A stretch of DNA of 64,000 nucleotides from Deltaproteobacteria bacterium (GCA_019309115.1 JAFDGW010000009.1:1-64000); one strand, 5' to 3'; shown: positions 8,619 to 18,111, counted from the stretch's first letter. Notes: a model not told the origin generated them from the letters alone. Numbers and translations are program-made.

Positions 8619-9484
8619 AACGTCCTCCCACCGATTTTAAAAAAATGCTGAAAGCACAACCGCAGGTTAGACACTATCCCTTTTTGGGCGTTTATCAAGT
8701 ACAATCCATTCTCCATGTAGAACAATTCTCGTACAAGGCGTTTTGCTTCCCGACGAGTAATTTCTTCAAAGAGTTTCACAATCTTATCTTTCATCCTAAG
8801 TTCGGTATCCACCAGAAAGACGGCTATATTTGGATTGATATCTTCAAGCCTGTTCAGGAAAGCCTCGACATTTGGAAGTTCGACTCCTCTTGGGGGGCTG
8901 GATTTTACTTCCACGTAAACCAGCGACCCATGGAAGACGGATATAACGTCGTAATCCCCCCCATGAGGAGTGTTCTTAAGCTTTACTCCAAACACGGTGG
9001 GAGCAAGAAATTCCCTTTTCAATACCTCGTGAACGTGCCACTCAAGGGTAGGTCCAAAACTTCGAACATTCTTGCCGAGGTAACGATATTCAAAGGATTC
9101 CCTGCTGAACTCCACAAGGCCTGCCTTTTGAAGAAAAGTCATATAAGAGCAAAGCGTGGGAACTGAGCAGTACTTTGATATAACCCGCCAATCTCTCCCG
9201 GTTTTATGGCTTATAAGGTCTCTAAGAAAGAGCCTGAAAGAATAATGTTTAAGCAGGTCGTAATACTCCTTCAAAATTTCTTCACTAACCACCAGTGGTA
9301 GTATGACATCGTCGTAATTGTTATAAGACAGAACGACCTGACCACGCTGAGCAAGAAGCTGCTCAACTGGATGACGTTCTTTTAATATCGGAAGGTTTGC
9401 CTCAAGAGAAGCGACCCTGGCTTCCAGCTCCGTAATGCGTCTGAGAAGTTCTGTCACTCCGTTGGGTGGTAAATTTCTGTCCAT
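8615..9484 (-). CDS. Unassigned protein with predicted PD-(D/E)XK nuclease-like core
   Basis: A 289-residue protein. Residues about 10-37 form a heptad-rich coiled coil. The middle (about 105-150, ISKYCSVPTLCSYMTFLQKAGLVEF) reads like a winged-helix unit. The C-terminal part has GGDYDVISVFHG followed by LVYVEVKSS; a lone Asp, a strand, and E-x-K is the pattern of PD-(D/E)XK nucleases and related endonuclease-fold proteins. It follows the CoA-transferase fusion with no gap and overlaps the MBL gene by 4 bases. I infer the nuclease fold from motif shape only. No methylase or mobile element is nearby to suggest a restriction system. Confidence 0.7.
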   Translation of the reverse strand: MDRNLPPNGVTELLRRITELEARVASLEANLPILKERHPVEQLLAQRGQVVLSYNNYDDVILPLVVSEEILKEYYDLLKHYSFRLFLRDLISHKTGRDWRVISKYCSVPTLCSYMTFLQKAGLVEFSRESFEYRYLGKNVRSFGPTLEWHVHEVLKREFLAPTVFGVKLKNTPHGGDYDVISVFHGSLVYVEVKSSPPRGVELPNVEAFLNRLEDINPNIAVFLVDTELRMKDKIVKLFEEITRREAKRLVRELFYMENGLYLINAQKGIVSNLRLCFQHFFKIGGRTL

Positions 9485-11386
9485 CTAACCAATGATACAG
9501 ACTTCCACTGGCTTATCCAGATGGAGCCGTATTTCATAAAGATTATCGACCAGAGATATTTCCAGGAAATATCCAAGGCCTCCAAAAACTCCAAAAACTC
9601 CTTCCTGACCCCGTGTAACATAGGCAACAAATTGGCGAACCCCTGCATCATGGGCAATTTCAGCAAGCCGCTGAACTAAGAAGCTCCCTACACCCCTGCG
9701 TCCGTAATCCGGGTGAACTGCAAAATCCACTTCCGCCACCATGGATTCTTCGTCCAAGACATACCCACCCATCGCCGCAACGCGCTCGTACCCGCCTTTG
9801 TTATCAATACCTAACAAAACCATCTTTGTCCTATAATCCACACTAAGGATTTCCTGTACATTGTAACGTGGATACACCTTCATTAGTGATAAAAACCGCA
9901 CATACGGTTCAATCCTGGGCAATGAAGCCAAGAAATTTCTAACTATTGTTTCATCCGATATTTTCACAGGGCGAAACATTAACTCCAGTTCATCACCAAA
10001 AATCTGCTTGACCTTCAATTCTTCCGGATACCTACCAAAAGCCACAGGGAAAACCTCGCGACGGATAAGGTTTAAACGATATGCCGAGCGCATAAGGTCT
10101 TCGCGGAAATCTGGATGCGCTATATCGACCAGTTCCAAGACTCGTTCCCTGAGGCTTTTCCCGGCAAGATGGGCAACCCCGTATTCGGTTACTACATATT
10201 GGACCCCCGCTCTGGTGGTTACAACACCGCCCCCTTCGGTTATGGCCGGTACGATCCGGGATTTTTCTCCGTCGTCGGTCGTGGACTTCAAAACCATTAT
10301 AGCCTTACCGCCATCAGCACGGCGTGACCCACGAGTAAAATCAATGGCCCCTCCGACACCACTGTAAATCTGATAACCAACCGAATCCACGCAAATCTGT
10401 CCCGTTAAATCGATTTCAAGGGCCGAGTTAATACTGGTCATCTTGTGGTTCCTGGCTATTATCCTGTAATTGTTCGTGTAATCGATGGGATGAAATTCCA
10501 CCATAGGATTGTTGTGAATGAAGCTAAACAATTTTTTGGTCCCAATGCAGAAGCTGGCTATGACCTTGCCGGGATGAAGGGTTTTTTCCTCGTTCGTTAT
10601 GACTCCCCTTTCTATGAGATCCACATAAGCATCTGTCAACATGTCAGTGTGAACGCCCAGATGCTTCTTATCAACCAAAGCATACAAACATGCCGAGCCC
10701 AGCTCACCCATGCTGACACGCAAAGTGGCTCCATCATCTACAAGTTCCGCCACGTGCTGGCCTATTGATCTTGCCACATCGTCAATCACCGGTGGTTCCA
10801 TTTCAAGCAAAGGTTCTTCATGCTCAACGATTGCGTCTATGTGTCTCACATGTACAAAAGAATCACCAAGTGTTCTTGGCATCTGAGGATTCACCTGCGC
10901 GATAACATATCCTGCAGTTTCCACCGCGGCTTTTACTATATCCACAGACACACCAAGACTACAAAAACCATGTTCATCCGGTGGAGAAACCTGAATCAAT
11001 GCAACATCCACAGGCAGGATTCCACTATGAAACAAAAGCGGTATGTCCGACAGGTTAACAGGGGTATAATCAGCCCTTCCCTCGGCCACGGCCTGCCTTG
11101 TCGTCGTAGCAATAAAAAAGGACTTGAGCCTGCATTTTTCTTCAAAACATGCATCGGTGTAGTAAGTTTTGCCCAGCGTAAGTACATGAAGTATTTCCAC
11201 ATCGGCAAGGTGGGTCATCTGTTCAACGAGCTTATCCACTAGGAACTGAGGTTCACCACACCCCGAACCAATGACCACCCTGCTTCCACGCCTGACTTTT
11301 TTAAGGGCAGATTCCGGTGTCGTCTGCTTCTTTTCATAGTCTGATTTCCATTTCAGCAAGGAATAACCTTTGCTCATAGTCTCCAT
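9485..11386 (-). CDS. Acetyl-CoA hydrolase/CoA-transferase fused to a GNAT acetyltransferase
   Basis: A 633-residue two-domain protein. Residues about 1-440 match the acetyl-CoA hydrolase/4-hydroxybutyrate CoA-transferase family (RGSRVVIGSGCGEPQ near the start, GVGGAIDFTRGSRRADGG, VVTEYGVAHLAGKSLRERV). Residues about 470-633 are a GNAT domain with acetyl-CoA-binding motif GRRGVGSFLVQRLAE. The first half should move CoA between acyl groups or hydrolyse acetyl-CoA; the second should acetylate an unknown amine, perhaps lysines in metabolic enzymes. I recall the same fusion as a known architecture in delta-proteobacteria. A second ATG lies at 11377. The stop of lgt is 4 bases upstream. Confidence 0.88.
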   Translation of the reverse strand: METMSKGYSLLKWKSDYEKKQTTPESALKKVRRGSRVVIGSGCGEPQFLVDKLVEQMTHLADVEILHVLTLGKTYYTDACFEEKCRLKSFFIATTTRQAVAEGRADYTPVNLSDIPLLFHSGILPVDVALIQVSPPDEHGFCSLGVSVDIVKAAVETAGYVIAQVNPQMPRTLGDSFVHVRHIDAIVEHEEPLLEMEPPVIDDVARSIGQHVAELVDDGATLRVSMGELGSACLYALVDKKHLGVHTDMLTDAYVDLIERGVITNEEKTLHPGKVIASFCIGTKKLFSFIHNNPMVEFHPIDYTNNYRIIARNHKMTSINSALEIDLTGQICVDSVGYQIYSGVGGAIDFTRGSRRADGGKAIMVLKSTTDDGEKSRIVPAITEGGGVVTTRAGVQYVVTEYGVAHLAGKSLRERVLELVDIAHPDFREDLMRSAYRLNLIRREVFPVAFGRYPEELKVKQIFGDELELMFRPVKISDETIVRNFLASLPRIEPYVRFLSLMKVYPRYNVQEILSVDYRTKMVLLGIDNKGGYERVAAMGGYVLDEESMVAEVDFAVHPDYGRRGVGSFLVQRLAEIAHDAGVRQFVAYVTRGQEGVFGVFGGLGYFLEISLVDNLYEIRLHLDKPVEVCIIG

Positions 11387-11390
11387 CTCT

Positions 11391-12185
11391 TCAATTGCCC
11401 CTTTTTCCCAAAAAATACGCCATCAACCCACTTCCGACCAGGATCATAAAAGCACATAAAATTTGTCCCATTGTTAACCACCCGAAGATAAAACCAATCT
11501 GTGGATCTGGTTCTCTGAAAAATTCTATGCAAAACCGTACAACACCGTAAGATATAAGAAATAGTGCCGCAATACTTCCTTGCGGTAGGTCACTCTTCTT
11601 TTGCACAACCCACATAAACACAAAAAGGCATAGCCCCTCCCCGATGGCTTCATAAATCTGAGATGGATGGCGTGGCAAAGGCCCTCCCTGAGGAAAAACC
11701 ATGGCCCAGGGAACGTCAGTAACCCGTCCAAACAACTCCCCATTAATGAAATTGCCTATGCGTCCGAACCCCAAACCCACCGGCGCTGCAACAACGGCAG
11801 AGTCCGCCACTCCCCAGAACGGAAGTTTCCGTTTCTTGCAAAAAAAGTAACCTGCTACGACAGAACCGATAAGCCCACCGTGGAAGGACATGCCACCCTT
11901 CCAGATAGCCACTATTTCTAGGGGATGAGACAGGTAAAAATCAAAGTAAGGATACTGATAAAATAAAACGTACCCCAGACGAGCTCCTACGATAAGGCCA
12001 ACAGCGATCCAGAACAGCAAATCCTGAGCCACCTCTCCACTAAGCCCAATCTCTTTGCTTCGCCTTGTACGAGGAATAGTAAAATAAGCTCCGATAAACC
12101 CTACCACGTACATCAAGCCATACCAGCGAATCCGCAAAGGGCCTATTCTGAAGACGTCCGGATCAATCGACGGATATGGGATCAT
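11391..12185 (-). CDS. lgt: Prolipoprotein diacylglyceryl transferase
   Basis: Transfers diacylglycerol from phosphatidylglycerol to the lipobox cysteine of prolipoproteins in the inner membrane. The multi-spanning sequence carries the family hallmarks: IRWYGLMYVVGF near the start, MSFHGGLIG, and GFGRIGNFINGELFGRVTDVPWAM, the Lgt signature with its essential Arg and Asn. The frame opens further upstream, but I start at the ATG at 12185 (MIPYPSIDPDVF), which matches the usual N-terminus and has GGGAGG about 12 bases before it; the earlier ATG abuts a terminator hairpin. The window encodes several lipoproteins it would modify. Confidence 0.95.
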   Translation of the reverse strand: MIPYPSIDPDVFRIGPLRIRWYGLMYVVGFIGAYFTIPRTRRSKEIGLSGEVAQDLLFWIAVGLIVGARLGYVLFYQYPYFDFYLSHPLEIVAIWKGGMSFHGGLIGSVVAGYFFCKKRKLPFWGVADSAVVAAPVGLGFGRIGNFINGELFGRVTDVPWAMVFPQGGPLPRHPSQIYEAIGEGLCLFVFMWVVQKKSDLPQGSIAALFLISYGVVRFCIEFFREPDPQIGFIFGWLTMGQILCAFMILVGSGLMAYFLGKRGN

Positions 12186-12243
12186 TTGAAACAAACCGCC
12201 TCCCACTGAGACATTATGAAAGCCGCATGAAAAAGGCAATAAA

Positions 12244-12270
12244 AAAAGCGGGGAGTTCTTCCCCGCTTTT
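12244..12270 (-). terminator. Intrinsic terminator of the hsp20 gene
   Basis: AAAAGCGGGGA at 12244-12254 is complementary to TCCCCGCTTTT at 12260-12270. On the minus strand the stem is followed by a run of seven T. It lies between the hsp20 stop and the lgt start and should separate the two transcripts. Confidence 0.8.
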
Positions 12271-12296
12271 GGCCTCTATCCTATATGAAGACCATT

Positions 12297-12749
12297 TTAT
12301 TCAGCCTTCACCTCAATCTTTTTCCTCTTGGACTTTTCAGTCTTAGGGATGGTCAGCTTCAGTACACCGTCTTTATAGACAGCCTCAACTCCATTCGGAT
12401 CTACATCCACCGGCAAAGTTATCGATCTGGTGAAGCTCCCAAAACTCCTCTCTACTCTGTGGAAAGATTCACCCTTTTCTTCACGTTCCTGTTTCTTTTC
12501 ACCCTTAACCGTCAGCACATTGCCCGTGATAGATATGTCCAGATCTTTAACATCAATTCCAGGTAAATCGGCTTTAACTACTATGTGATCATCGGTCTCG
12601 GATACGTCGAAAGCCGGAACCCAAACTCGATCCCTTTCAAAGAAGCCTTCAACGCTGGGAACTCCAATCTCTTCAAACCACCTATCAATCCAGTCAAAAG
12701 GAGACGCTACATCCAGCAACCTGCTTCTTCTTGGTACCAGACTTAACAT
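12297..12749 (-). CDS. Small heat-shock protein, Hsp20/alpha-crystallin family
   Basis: A 150-residue ATP-independent holdase. The alpha-crystallin domain spans about residues 45-140 (VPAFDVSETDDHIVVKADLPGID, then ITGNVLTVKGEKKQE, and the closing GVLKLTIPK strand). The C-terminal tail is lysine-rich (KSKRKKIEVKAE) without an obvious I-x-I motif. The N-terminus (SPFDWIDRWFEE) is typical of bacterial class A proteins. A strong AAGGAGGTGAG site precedes the ATG. It is monocistronic with its own terminator. No CIRCE element was seen upstream. Confidence 0.93.
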   Translation of the reverse strand: MLSLVPRRSRLLDVASPFDWIDRWFEEIGVPSVEGFFERDRVWVPAFDVSETDDHIVVKADLPGIDVKDLDISITGNVLTVKGEKKQEREEKGESFHRVERSFGSFTRSITLPVDVDPNGVEAVYKDGVLKLTIPKTEKSKRKKIEVKAE

Positions 12750-12937
12750 ACTCTCACCTCCTTTTGACTATGATTTCGGTATCTTACGCAATTTCCGTTT
12801 AAAAATTAAGTCGGCTTTTCCGTCTGTCAAGAGGGGAAAACTATTGAATTATCCATCAGTCGAGTTCTATTGATAAGATTTTGATCAAGAGGCAATTGTC
12901 AGAAAAGCTTTGGAAAAACACCAAAAGGGGGTACGCA

Positions 12938-13324
12938 ATGTCAGTTAGCCCGTTCAAACCCGGTAGCTACATTATAGAAGAAGCCTATGTTGTCGTGCAC
13001 GATGCTGACGGAGGAAAAGCCGTAGTACTAACAGACGGGGTTTTGGATGTTGAAAAGGACCCGCTGGACAACGAAATAGTCAACGGCCGGGCTTTCGTGC
13101 ACAACCTCTCAATGGTTAACCTTCTGGAAGAACATGAAAAGTTAGATATCCTTTTGAAGATGGGTGAAGGGTTTTGCTTCAGGCTGACCGAGCCCATCAT
13201 TCAAGGTGGCAAGGTGTTTGAGAAAACAACACGATCTATACTGCGGTTCACTCCAACAAGTGATTTTGAGCAATTAAGCGATGAGGAATTTGCTCAGATA
13301 AAGAAAACTCTGGAAATATTCTAA
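12938..13324 (+). CDS. Unassigned 128-aa cytosolic protein
   Basis: I do not recognise this protein. The frame opens at 12881, but I start at the ATG at 12938 because AAAAGGGGG lies 8 bases before it. There is no signal peptide or membrane segment. The first 60 residues look beta-rich (GSYIIEEAYVVVHDADGG, KAVVLTDGVLDVE), and the C-terminus ends in an acidic helix (FEQLSDEEFAQIKKTLEIF). It is divergent from hsp20 and convergent with the macro-domain gene, so neighbours give no functional hint. A GC-rich hairpin follows the stop. Confidence 0.75.
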   Translation: MSVSPFKPGSYIIEEAYVVVHDADGGKAVVLTDGVLDVEKDPLDNEIVNGRAFVHNLSMVNLLEEHEKLDILLKMGEGFCFRLTEPIIQGGKVFEKTTRSILRFTPTSDFEQLSDEEFAQIKKTLEIF

Positions 13325-13343
13325 CAGCTACTATTTTGAAATC

Positions 13344-13367
13344 AGGGCGGCCTGTATCAGGTCGCCC
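13344..13367. terminator. Hairpin between convergent genes
   Basis: GGGCGGCCTG at 13345-13354 pairs with CAGGTCGCCC at 13358-13367 with one mismatch and a three-base loop. It lies between two convergent genes. There is no T-run, so it may be a bidirectional transcription block rather than a classical terminator. Confidence 0.45.
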
Positions 13368-13386
13368 CATTGCGTTAATGCAATTT

Positions 13387-13920
13387 TCAGGATTTAGACA
13401 GCTCCTTCATCATGTTTGCGAAAATCTCGAAATCTTCAGCAGAATATAAACAAAGCACAACATCCTGAAGCGATGTCTGCTCTTTCTCAAGGAATTCCCG
13501 GATAGTTGTTAACATAATTTTGGCACACCTGTCTTTGGGAAAACCAAAAATTCCCGTGCTAATCGCGGGAAAAGCCATAGATTTGCAACCCTTTTCGGTA
13601 GCCCTTATGAGGCTATTCCAGGTGGCGCTTTTCAGCTTATTGTCTTCATCTCCTTCGCCATATCGAGGCCCTACTGCGTGAATCACATAGCGGGCCTTCA
13701 AGCTTCCCCCGCCGGTCACCACAGCGTTCCCAACGGTCGTTCCGCCAATCTTGTTACATTCTTCTTGAATTGAGGGCCCACCTTTTTTCCTTATAGCACC
13801 CGCAACACCTCCACCCAAAATAAGCTGAGCATTCGCCGCATTAACAATGGCGTCAACGTCAAGCTCTGTAATATCTCCCTGCACTAGCCTTAAAACCTTA
13901 TCCCCAATTTTCCACTCCAT
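13387..13920 (-). CDS. Macro-domain protein (ADP-ribose binding or deacylating)
   Basis: The frame is 188 codons, but I start at the ATG at 13920 (MEWKIGDKVLRLVQGDI) because GGAGGAG lies about 10 bases before it, giving 177 residues. Macro-domain hallmarks are clear: VDAIVNAANAQLILGGGVAGAIRKKGG at the ligand pocket (split over about residues 20-48), ARYVIHAVGPRYGEGDED, and AFPAISTGIFGFPKDRCA. Relatives such as YmdB remove O-acetyl groups from ADP-ribose or hydrolyse ADP-ribosyl adducts. It follows acnA by 16 bases on the same strand and is probably co-transcribed with it. Confidence 0.9.
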   Translation of the reverse strand: MEWKIGDKVLRLVQGDITELDVDAIVNAANAQLILGGGVAGAIRKKGGPSIQEECNKIGGTTVGNAVVTGGGSLKARYVIHAVGPRYGEGDEDNKLKSATWNSLIRATEKGCKSMAFPAISTGIFGFPKDRCAKIMLTTIREFLEKEQTSLQDVVLCLYSAEDFEIFANMMKELSKS

Positions 13921-13936
13921 AAAACTATCTCCTCCC

Positions 13937-16636
13937 TTACAAACAGCCGGCAATCTCCCTTAAAACCCTTGGTAAAATCCCCCCGTGCAAAAAGTAAGAT
14001 ACCTCCATTTTTGTATCAAGACGGCTTATTACCGAAAAGATTTTTGTATTTTCGCCCTTTGTGGCAATAACTTGAAGCTCTGTGTTGGGCGACATATCTT
14101 CAGTTATTCCCCTTATTGAGTAAACTTCGTCGCCTTCCAGTCCGAGTTTTTCTGCCGATTCCCCATCTTTGAACTGCAGAGGCAGAACTCCCATACCAAT
14201 GAGATTACTCCTATGAATCCGCTCAAAACTCTCAGCAATAACCGCCTTCACTCCAAGAAGTGCCGTCCCTTTCGCTGCCCAATCACGACTGCTACCCGTT
14301 CCGTATTCTTTTCCGGCCAGCACAATTAGCGGAACCCTTTCTCTTCTGTAGCGACATGACGCATCCCAAACGGTGCAGATTTCTCCGGACGGAAAATGCA
14401 CCGTCCACCCACCGGTCTTACCGGGCACAAGTTTGTTCTTTAACCGAACGTTTGCAAAGGTACCCCGTACCATAACCTCATGGTTGCCTCGTCGGGCTCC
14501 GTAAGAATTAAAATCATTGTGGGACACCCCCATTTTCTTGAGATATTCCCCGGCAGGACTGTCCTGCGGAATTGCACCGGCAGGTGAGATGTGATCAGTG
14601 GTAACAGAATCGCCTAGATAAACCAGAACTCTTGCACCTTCAATGTCCGTTATCTGTGGCCGCTCTTTCGAAAGCCCTTCAAGGAAAGATGGCCTTCTGA
14701 GGTAAGTGGAAGAATCATTCCAAGAAAACAGCTCACCCGAATCAGCGGGTAAAGCCTGCCACAGCGCATTTCCATTGAAGAGGCTCGAGCGTAACCTTTC
14801 GTATAACCCGGGATTAAATGCTGCTCCCAGATATTTTTCAACTTCTGCGGCTTCAGGCCAAATATCCCTCAGATACACATCACGGCCGTCTATACTTCTC
14901 CCCATCGGCTCCCTTTCCCAGTCTATATCAATCCTACCGCTGATGGCGTAAGCCACCACTAGCGGCGGTGAAGCCAGAAAATTCGCCCTGATGTCGGCAT
15001 GCACGCGTCCTTCAAAGTTCCTGTTAGCGCTGACCACGGCACATGCCACTAGATTGTGTTCCTTTATGGCCCTGGACACTTTTGGAATCAGTGGCCCGCT
15101 GTTACCGATACAGGTGGCACAGCCGTAACCGGCAATACCAAATCCCACGGTTTCCAAATCTTTCAGCAGGCCCAGGTTCCTCAGATACTCGGCTGTTGCT
15201 CTTGATCCGGGTGTGAAGCTCGTTTTGACCCATTTGCCTGCCTTCAAGCCAAGCATCCTAGCATTTCTTGCAAGCAAAGCCGCCGTCACGATCAACTGAG
15301 GATTCGATGTATTAGTGCAGCTGGTTATGGCAGCCAGCACAACGGAGCCATGCCGCAGTTCGATGGTATCATTATCTATTCGAATTTTAACTGATTTAGC
15401 AACTTCCTCATCCGACAGGGCATATCCGAATTTTTCTTTCGGTCGCTTGAGGATTTCCGGAAACTTTGACGGAAGTTCATTACATGGAACACGGTCCTGC
15501 GGCCGTTTAGGTCCGGCCACACATGGAAAAGCCTTTGAAACATCAATCTCTACAACGTTTTCAAATAGTACATTTTCCGGTTTCCTGTAGCCTCCGAAAA
15601 GACCCTGCTGTTTGATGTAGACCTCCACAATGGACAGGGGTGTTTCACGTTTTCCCGTACTGCGCAAGAATTTAAGCGTTCTCTCGTCGACCGGGCAAAA
15701 CCCCATAGTAGCTCCGTACTCTGGAGCCATATTCGCTAAGGTAGCCCGATCCGGCAGGCTCATTTCTTCCCATGCAGGCCCAAAAAATTCCACAAATTTG
15801 CCAACAACTCCAATCTTTCTCAGCTCTTCCGTTACCAGAAGCACCACATCGGTAGCGGTGCTTCTCGGGGGCAGCTTTCCGACCAGCCGAACCCCTACAA
15901 CCCTAGGAACCGGAAAGTAATAAGGCTGTCCGAGCAAGACGGCTTCAGCCTCAATACCGCCAACTCCCCATCCCACTATCCCCAGCGCATTTACCATGGT
16001 CGTATGAGAATCCGTACCGACAACGGTGTCTGGATAAAGAAGAGGTGGAGAATCAGACGAAACACGAACCACTGTTGCAAGATGCTCGAGGTTAATCTGA
16101 TGTATAATGCCATTGCCAGGGGGAATAACGGAAAAATTATCAAAAGCCTCTTGAGCCCATTTCAACATACAATAGCGTTCCTCATTTCTCTTGAATTCTT
16201 CCCGCATATTCTTCTCCACGGCGTCGGGACATCCCCAGAAATCAACCTGAAGCGAATGATCCACAATCATATGGGCGGTAACCTTTGGGTTTATCATACC
16301 AGGATCGAGCTCCCATTCGGCCATGACATTCCTCATGGCTGCAAGATCAACCACCAGTGGTATGCCAGAAAAATCCTGCAAAAGCACTCGAGCTGGAAAA
16401 AACGGAATTTCTCTACTGATATTACCCCTCTCGAAAGCATCCAGTATTTCAAAAATGTCCTCATCTGTTATGATATCGCCGTCTTTGTGACGAAGGAGAT
16501 TTTCTAAAAGAATTTTCAGTGAATGCGGATATTTATTTACATCGACCCCATGCTTTTTCCCGAAGTCTTCGATAGAAAAGTAGCAAAAAGCCTGCTTGTC
16601 AATTTTGCATACCCTGAGAATCTCAGAATTGTCCAT
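13937..16636 (-). CDS. acnA: Aconitate hydratase A
   Basis: Isomerises citrate to isocitrate through cis-aconitate. The 899 residues and the early motif VPCNELPSKFPE-like linker region fit the AcnA/IRP1 class rather than AcnB. The [4Fe-4S] ligands are visible: Cys in AITSCTNTSNP and the pair in GYGCATCIGNSGPL. Other signatures are VVGTDSHTTMVNALGIVGWGVGG and the C-terminal swivel domain with EYGTGSSRDWAAKGT. The ATG has GGAGGCGAG 9 bases upstream. In sulfate reducers it may serve an oxidative or an incomplete citrate cycle; no other cycle enzyme lies here. Confidence 0.97.
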   Translation of the reverse strand: MDNSEILRVCKIDKQAFCYFSIEDFGKKHGVDVNKYPHSLKILLENLLRHKDGDIITDEDIFEILDAFERGNISREIPFFPARVLLQDFSGIPLVVDLAAMRNVMAEWELDPGMINPKVTAHMIVDHSLQVDFWGCPDAVEKNMREEFKRNEERYCMLKWAQEAFDNFSVIPPGNGIIHQINLEHLATVVRVSSDSPPLLYPDTVVGTDSHTTMVNALGIVGWGVGGIEAEAVLLGQPYYFPVPRVVGVRLVGKLPPRSTATDVVLLVTEELRKIGVVGKFVEFFGPAWEEMSLPDRATLANMAPEYGATMGFCPVDERTLKFLRSTGKRETPLSIVEVYIKQQGLFGGYRKPENVLFENVVEIDVSKAFPCVAGPKRPQDRVPCNELPSKFPEILKRPKEKFGYALSDEEVAKSVKIRIDNDTIELRHGSVVLAAITSCTNTSNPQLIVTAALLARNARMLGLKAGKWVKTSFTPGSRATAEYLRNLGLLKDLETVGFGIAGYGCATCIGNSGPLIPKVSRAIKEHNLVACAVVSANRNFEGRVHADIRANFLASPPLVVAYAISGRIDIDWEREPMGRSIDGRDVYLRDIWPEAAEVEKYLGAAFNPGLYERLRSSLFNGNALWQALPADSGELFSWNDSSTYLRRPSFLEGLSKERPQITDIEGARVLVYLGDSVTTDHISPAGAIPQDSPAGEYLKKMGVSHNDFNSYGARRGNHEVMVRGTFANVRLKNKLVPGKTGGWTVHFPSGEICTVWDASCRYRRERVPLIVLAGKEYGTGSSRDWAAKGTALLGVKAVIAESFERIHRSNLIGMGVLPLQFKDGESAEKLGLEGDEVYSIRGITEDMSPNTELQVIATKGENTKIFSVISRLDTKMEVSYFLHGGILPRVLREIAGCL

Positions 16637-16737
16637 CTGTGCTCGCCTCCATCGCTTCTTTTCTTGATAGAATTTTCACGAAGGTTTTATAAAGGTTTTT
16701 CAGTTTTCGTGAAAAGCAAAAAAGAAGGAGCGAAACT

Positions 16738-18111
16738 ATGAACATAGCCATTATAGGCACAGGCTACGTGGGTCTTGTAAGCGGAGCTGGCTTTGCCGAA
16801 TTTGGACACAACGTGACCTGCATAGACAAGGATAAGGAAAAAATCGAAAAGGTAATGAAAGGAACGCTTCCCATCTACGAGCCAGGCCTTGAAGAAATAG
16901 TGCGACGCAACAAAGAAGCGGGCAGATTGCGCTTTTCAACCAAATTTGCCGACGCAGTCCCAGATGCAGATCTTGTGTTTATAGCGGTAGGAACACCGGC
17001 ATCGAGAAGAGGGGATGGTTACGCCGATCTGAGTTATGTCTTTGAAGCAACACGTGAGCTTGCTGCAACTTTGAAGAGCTATACGCTAGTCGTTATTAAA
17101 AGCACGGTTCCTGTCGGGACGGCCAGACGGGTGGCAGGAATTATCAGAGAAGTTAATCCAGGTGCAGATTTTGATATAGCCAGCAATCCGGAATTCCTCA
17201 GGGAAGGTGAAGCAGTTTTTGACTTTCTGAATCCGGACAGGGTCGTAATAGGAGCAGAGTCAGAACGGGCTATAACAATGCTGCTAGAGCTCTACCGTCC
17301 CCTCCAGAAGAAGGAAATACCCATCGTCGTTACCGGAATAGAAACTGCTGAGCTCACCAAATATGCTTCAAACGCATTTTTGGCCACCAAGATAAGCTTC
17401 ATCAACGAGATAGCTAACCTATGCGAGGAAGTCGGAGCAGATGTACAGGATGTTGCTAGGGGTATGGGGCTGGATCATCGGATTGGCATTAGATTCTTGC
17501 AGCCAGGGCCGGGCTACGGAGGATCATGCTTTCCGAAAGACACCAAAGCTCTGTTGAGGATTGCTCAAGAACACGGCGTTGCATGCAGGATTGTAGAGTC
17601 GGTGGTGGAAGTAAATGAAGCTCAAAAAGCTCGCATGGTGCGAAAGATAAGGCAGGCCCTTGGAGGATCGGTGGCGGGTAAAATCATCGCTGTCCTGGGA
17701 TTAACATTCAAGCCGGACACTGATGATATGCGTGAATCACCATCTCTCACGATAATACCGGCTCTGCTGGAGCGTGGTGCCACAATTCGAGCTCATGACC
17801 CTCAAGGAATGAACGAGGCCAGGAAGCTCTTGCCCACCGAAGTGGAATTTGCATCTAATATGTACAATGCCTGCGAGGGTGCAGATGCCGTGGTTCTCAT
17901 GACCGAATGGAACGAATATAAAAATATAAACCTTGCAAGATTGAAAACCCTGCTAAAACAGCCGATCTTTGTGGACCTTAGGAATATCTTTTTGCCTGAG
18001 GAAATGAGGAAAGCTGGATTCGACTATTTCAGCGTCGGTAGATCTCCGGCATTGGGATTTTCCGGTAGATTTTCTGCAAAATGCGACGACCTCATAATCG
18101 TTGGCCCATAG
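16738..18111 (+). CDS. ugd: UDP-glucose 6-dehydrogenase
   Basis: Oxidises UDP-glucose to UDP-glucuronate with two NAD+. The 457 residues begin with the NAD-binding MNIAIIGTGYVGLVSGAGF. The catalytic cysteine is Cys264 in GPGYGGSCFPKDT, and the Lys of NEFLATK-like region (SNAFLATKISFINEIANL, 211-228) is conserved. The C-terminal UDP-binding domain starts near residue 310 (IAVLGLTFKPDTDDMRESPS). AAGGAG precedes the ATG. It could feed UDP-glucuronate to the polysaccharide locus at 1-6 kb, but it stands alone, divergent from acnA. Confidence 0.95.
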   Translation: MNIAIIGTGYVGLVSGAGFAEFGHNVTCIDKDKEKIEKVMKGTLPIYEPGLEEIVRRNKEAGRLRFSTKFADAVPDADLVFIAVGTPASRRGDGYADLSYVFEATRELAATLKSYTLVVIKSTVPVGTARRVAGIIREVNPGADFDIASNPEFLREGEAVFDFLNPDRVVIGAESERAITMLLELYRPLQKKEIPIVVTGIETAELTKYASNAFLATKISFINEIANLCEEVGADVQDVARGMGLDHRIGIRFLQPGPGYGGSCFPKDTKALLRIAQEHGVACRIVESVVEVNEAQKARMVRKIRQALGGSVAGKIIAVLGLTFKPDTDDMRESPSLTIIPALLERGATIRAHDPQGMNEARKLLPTEVEFASNMYNACEGADAVVLMTEWNEYKNINLARLKTLLKQPIFVDLRNIFLPEEMRKAGFDYFSVGRSPALGFSGRFSAKCDDLIIVGP

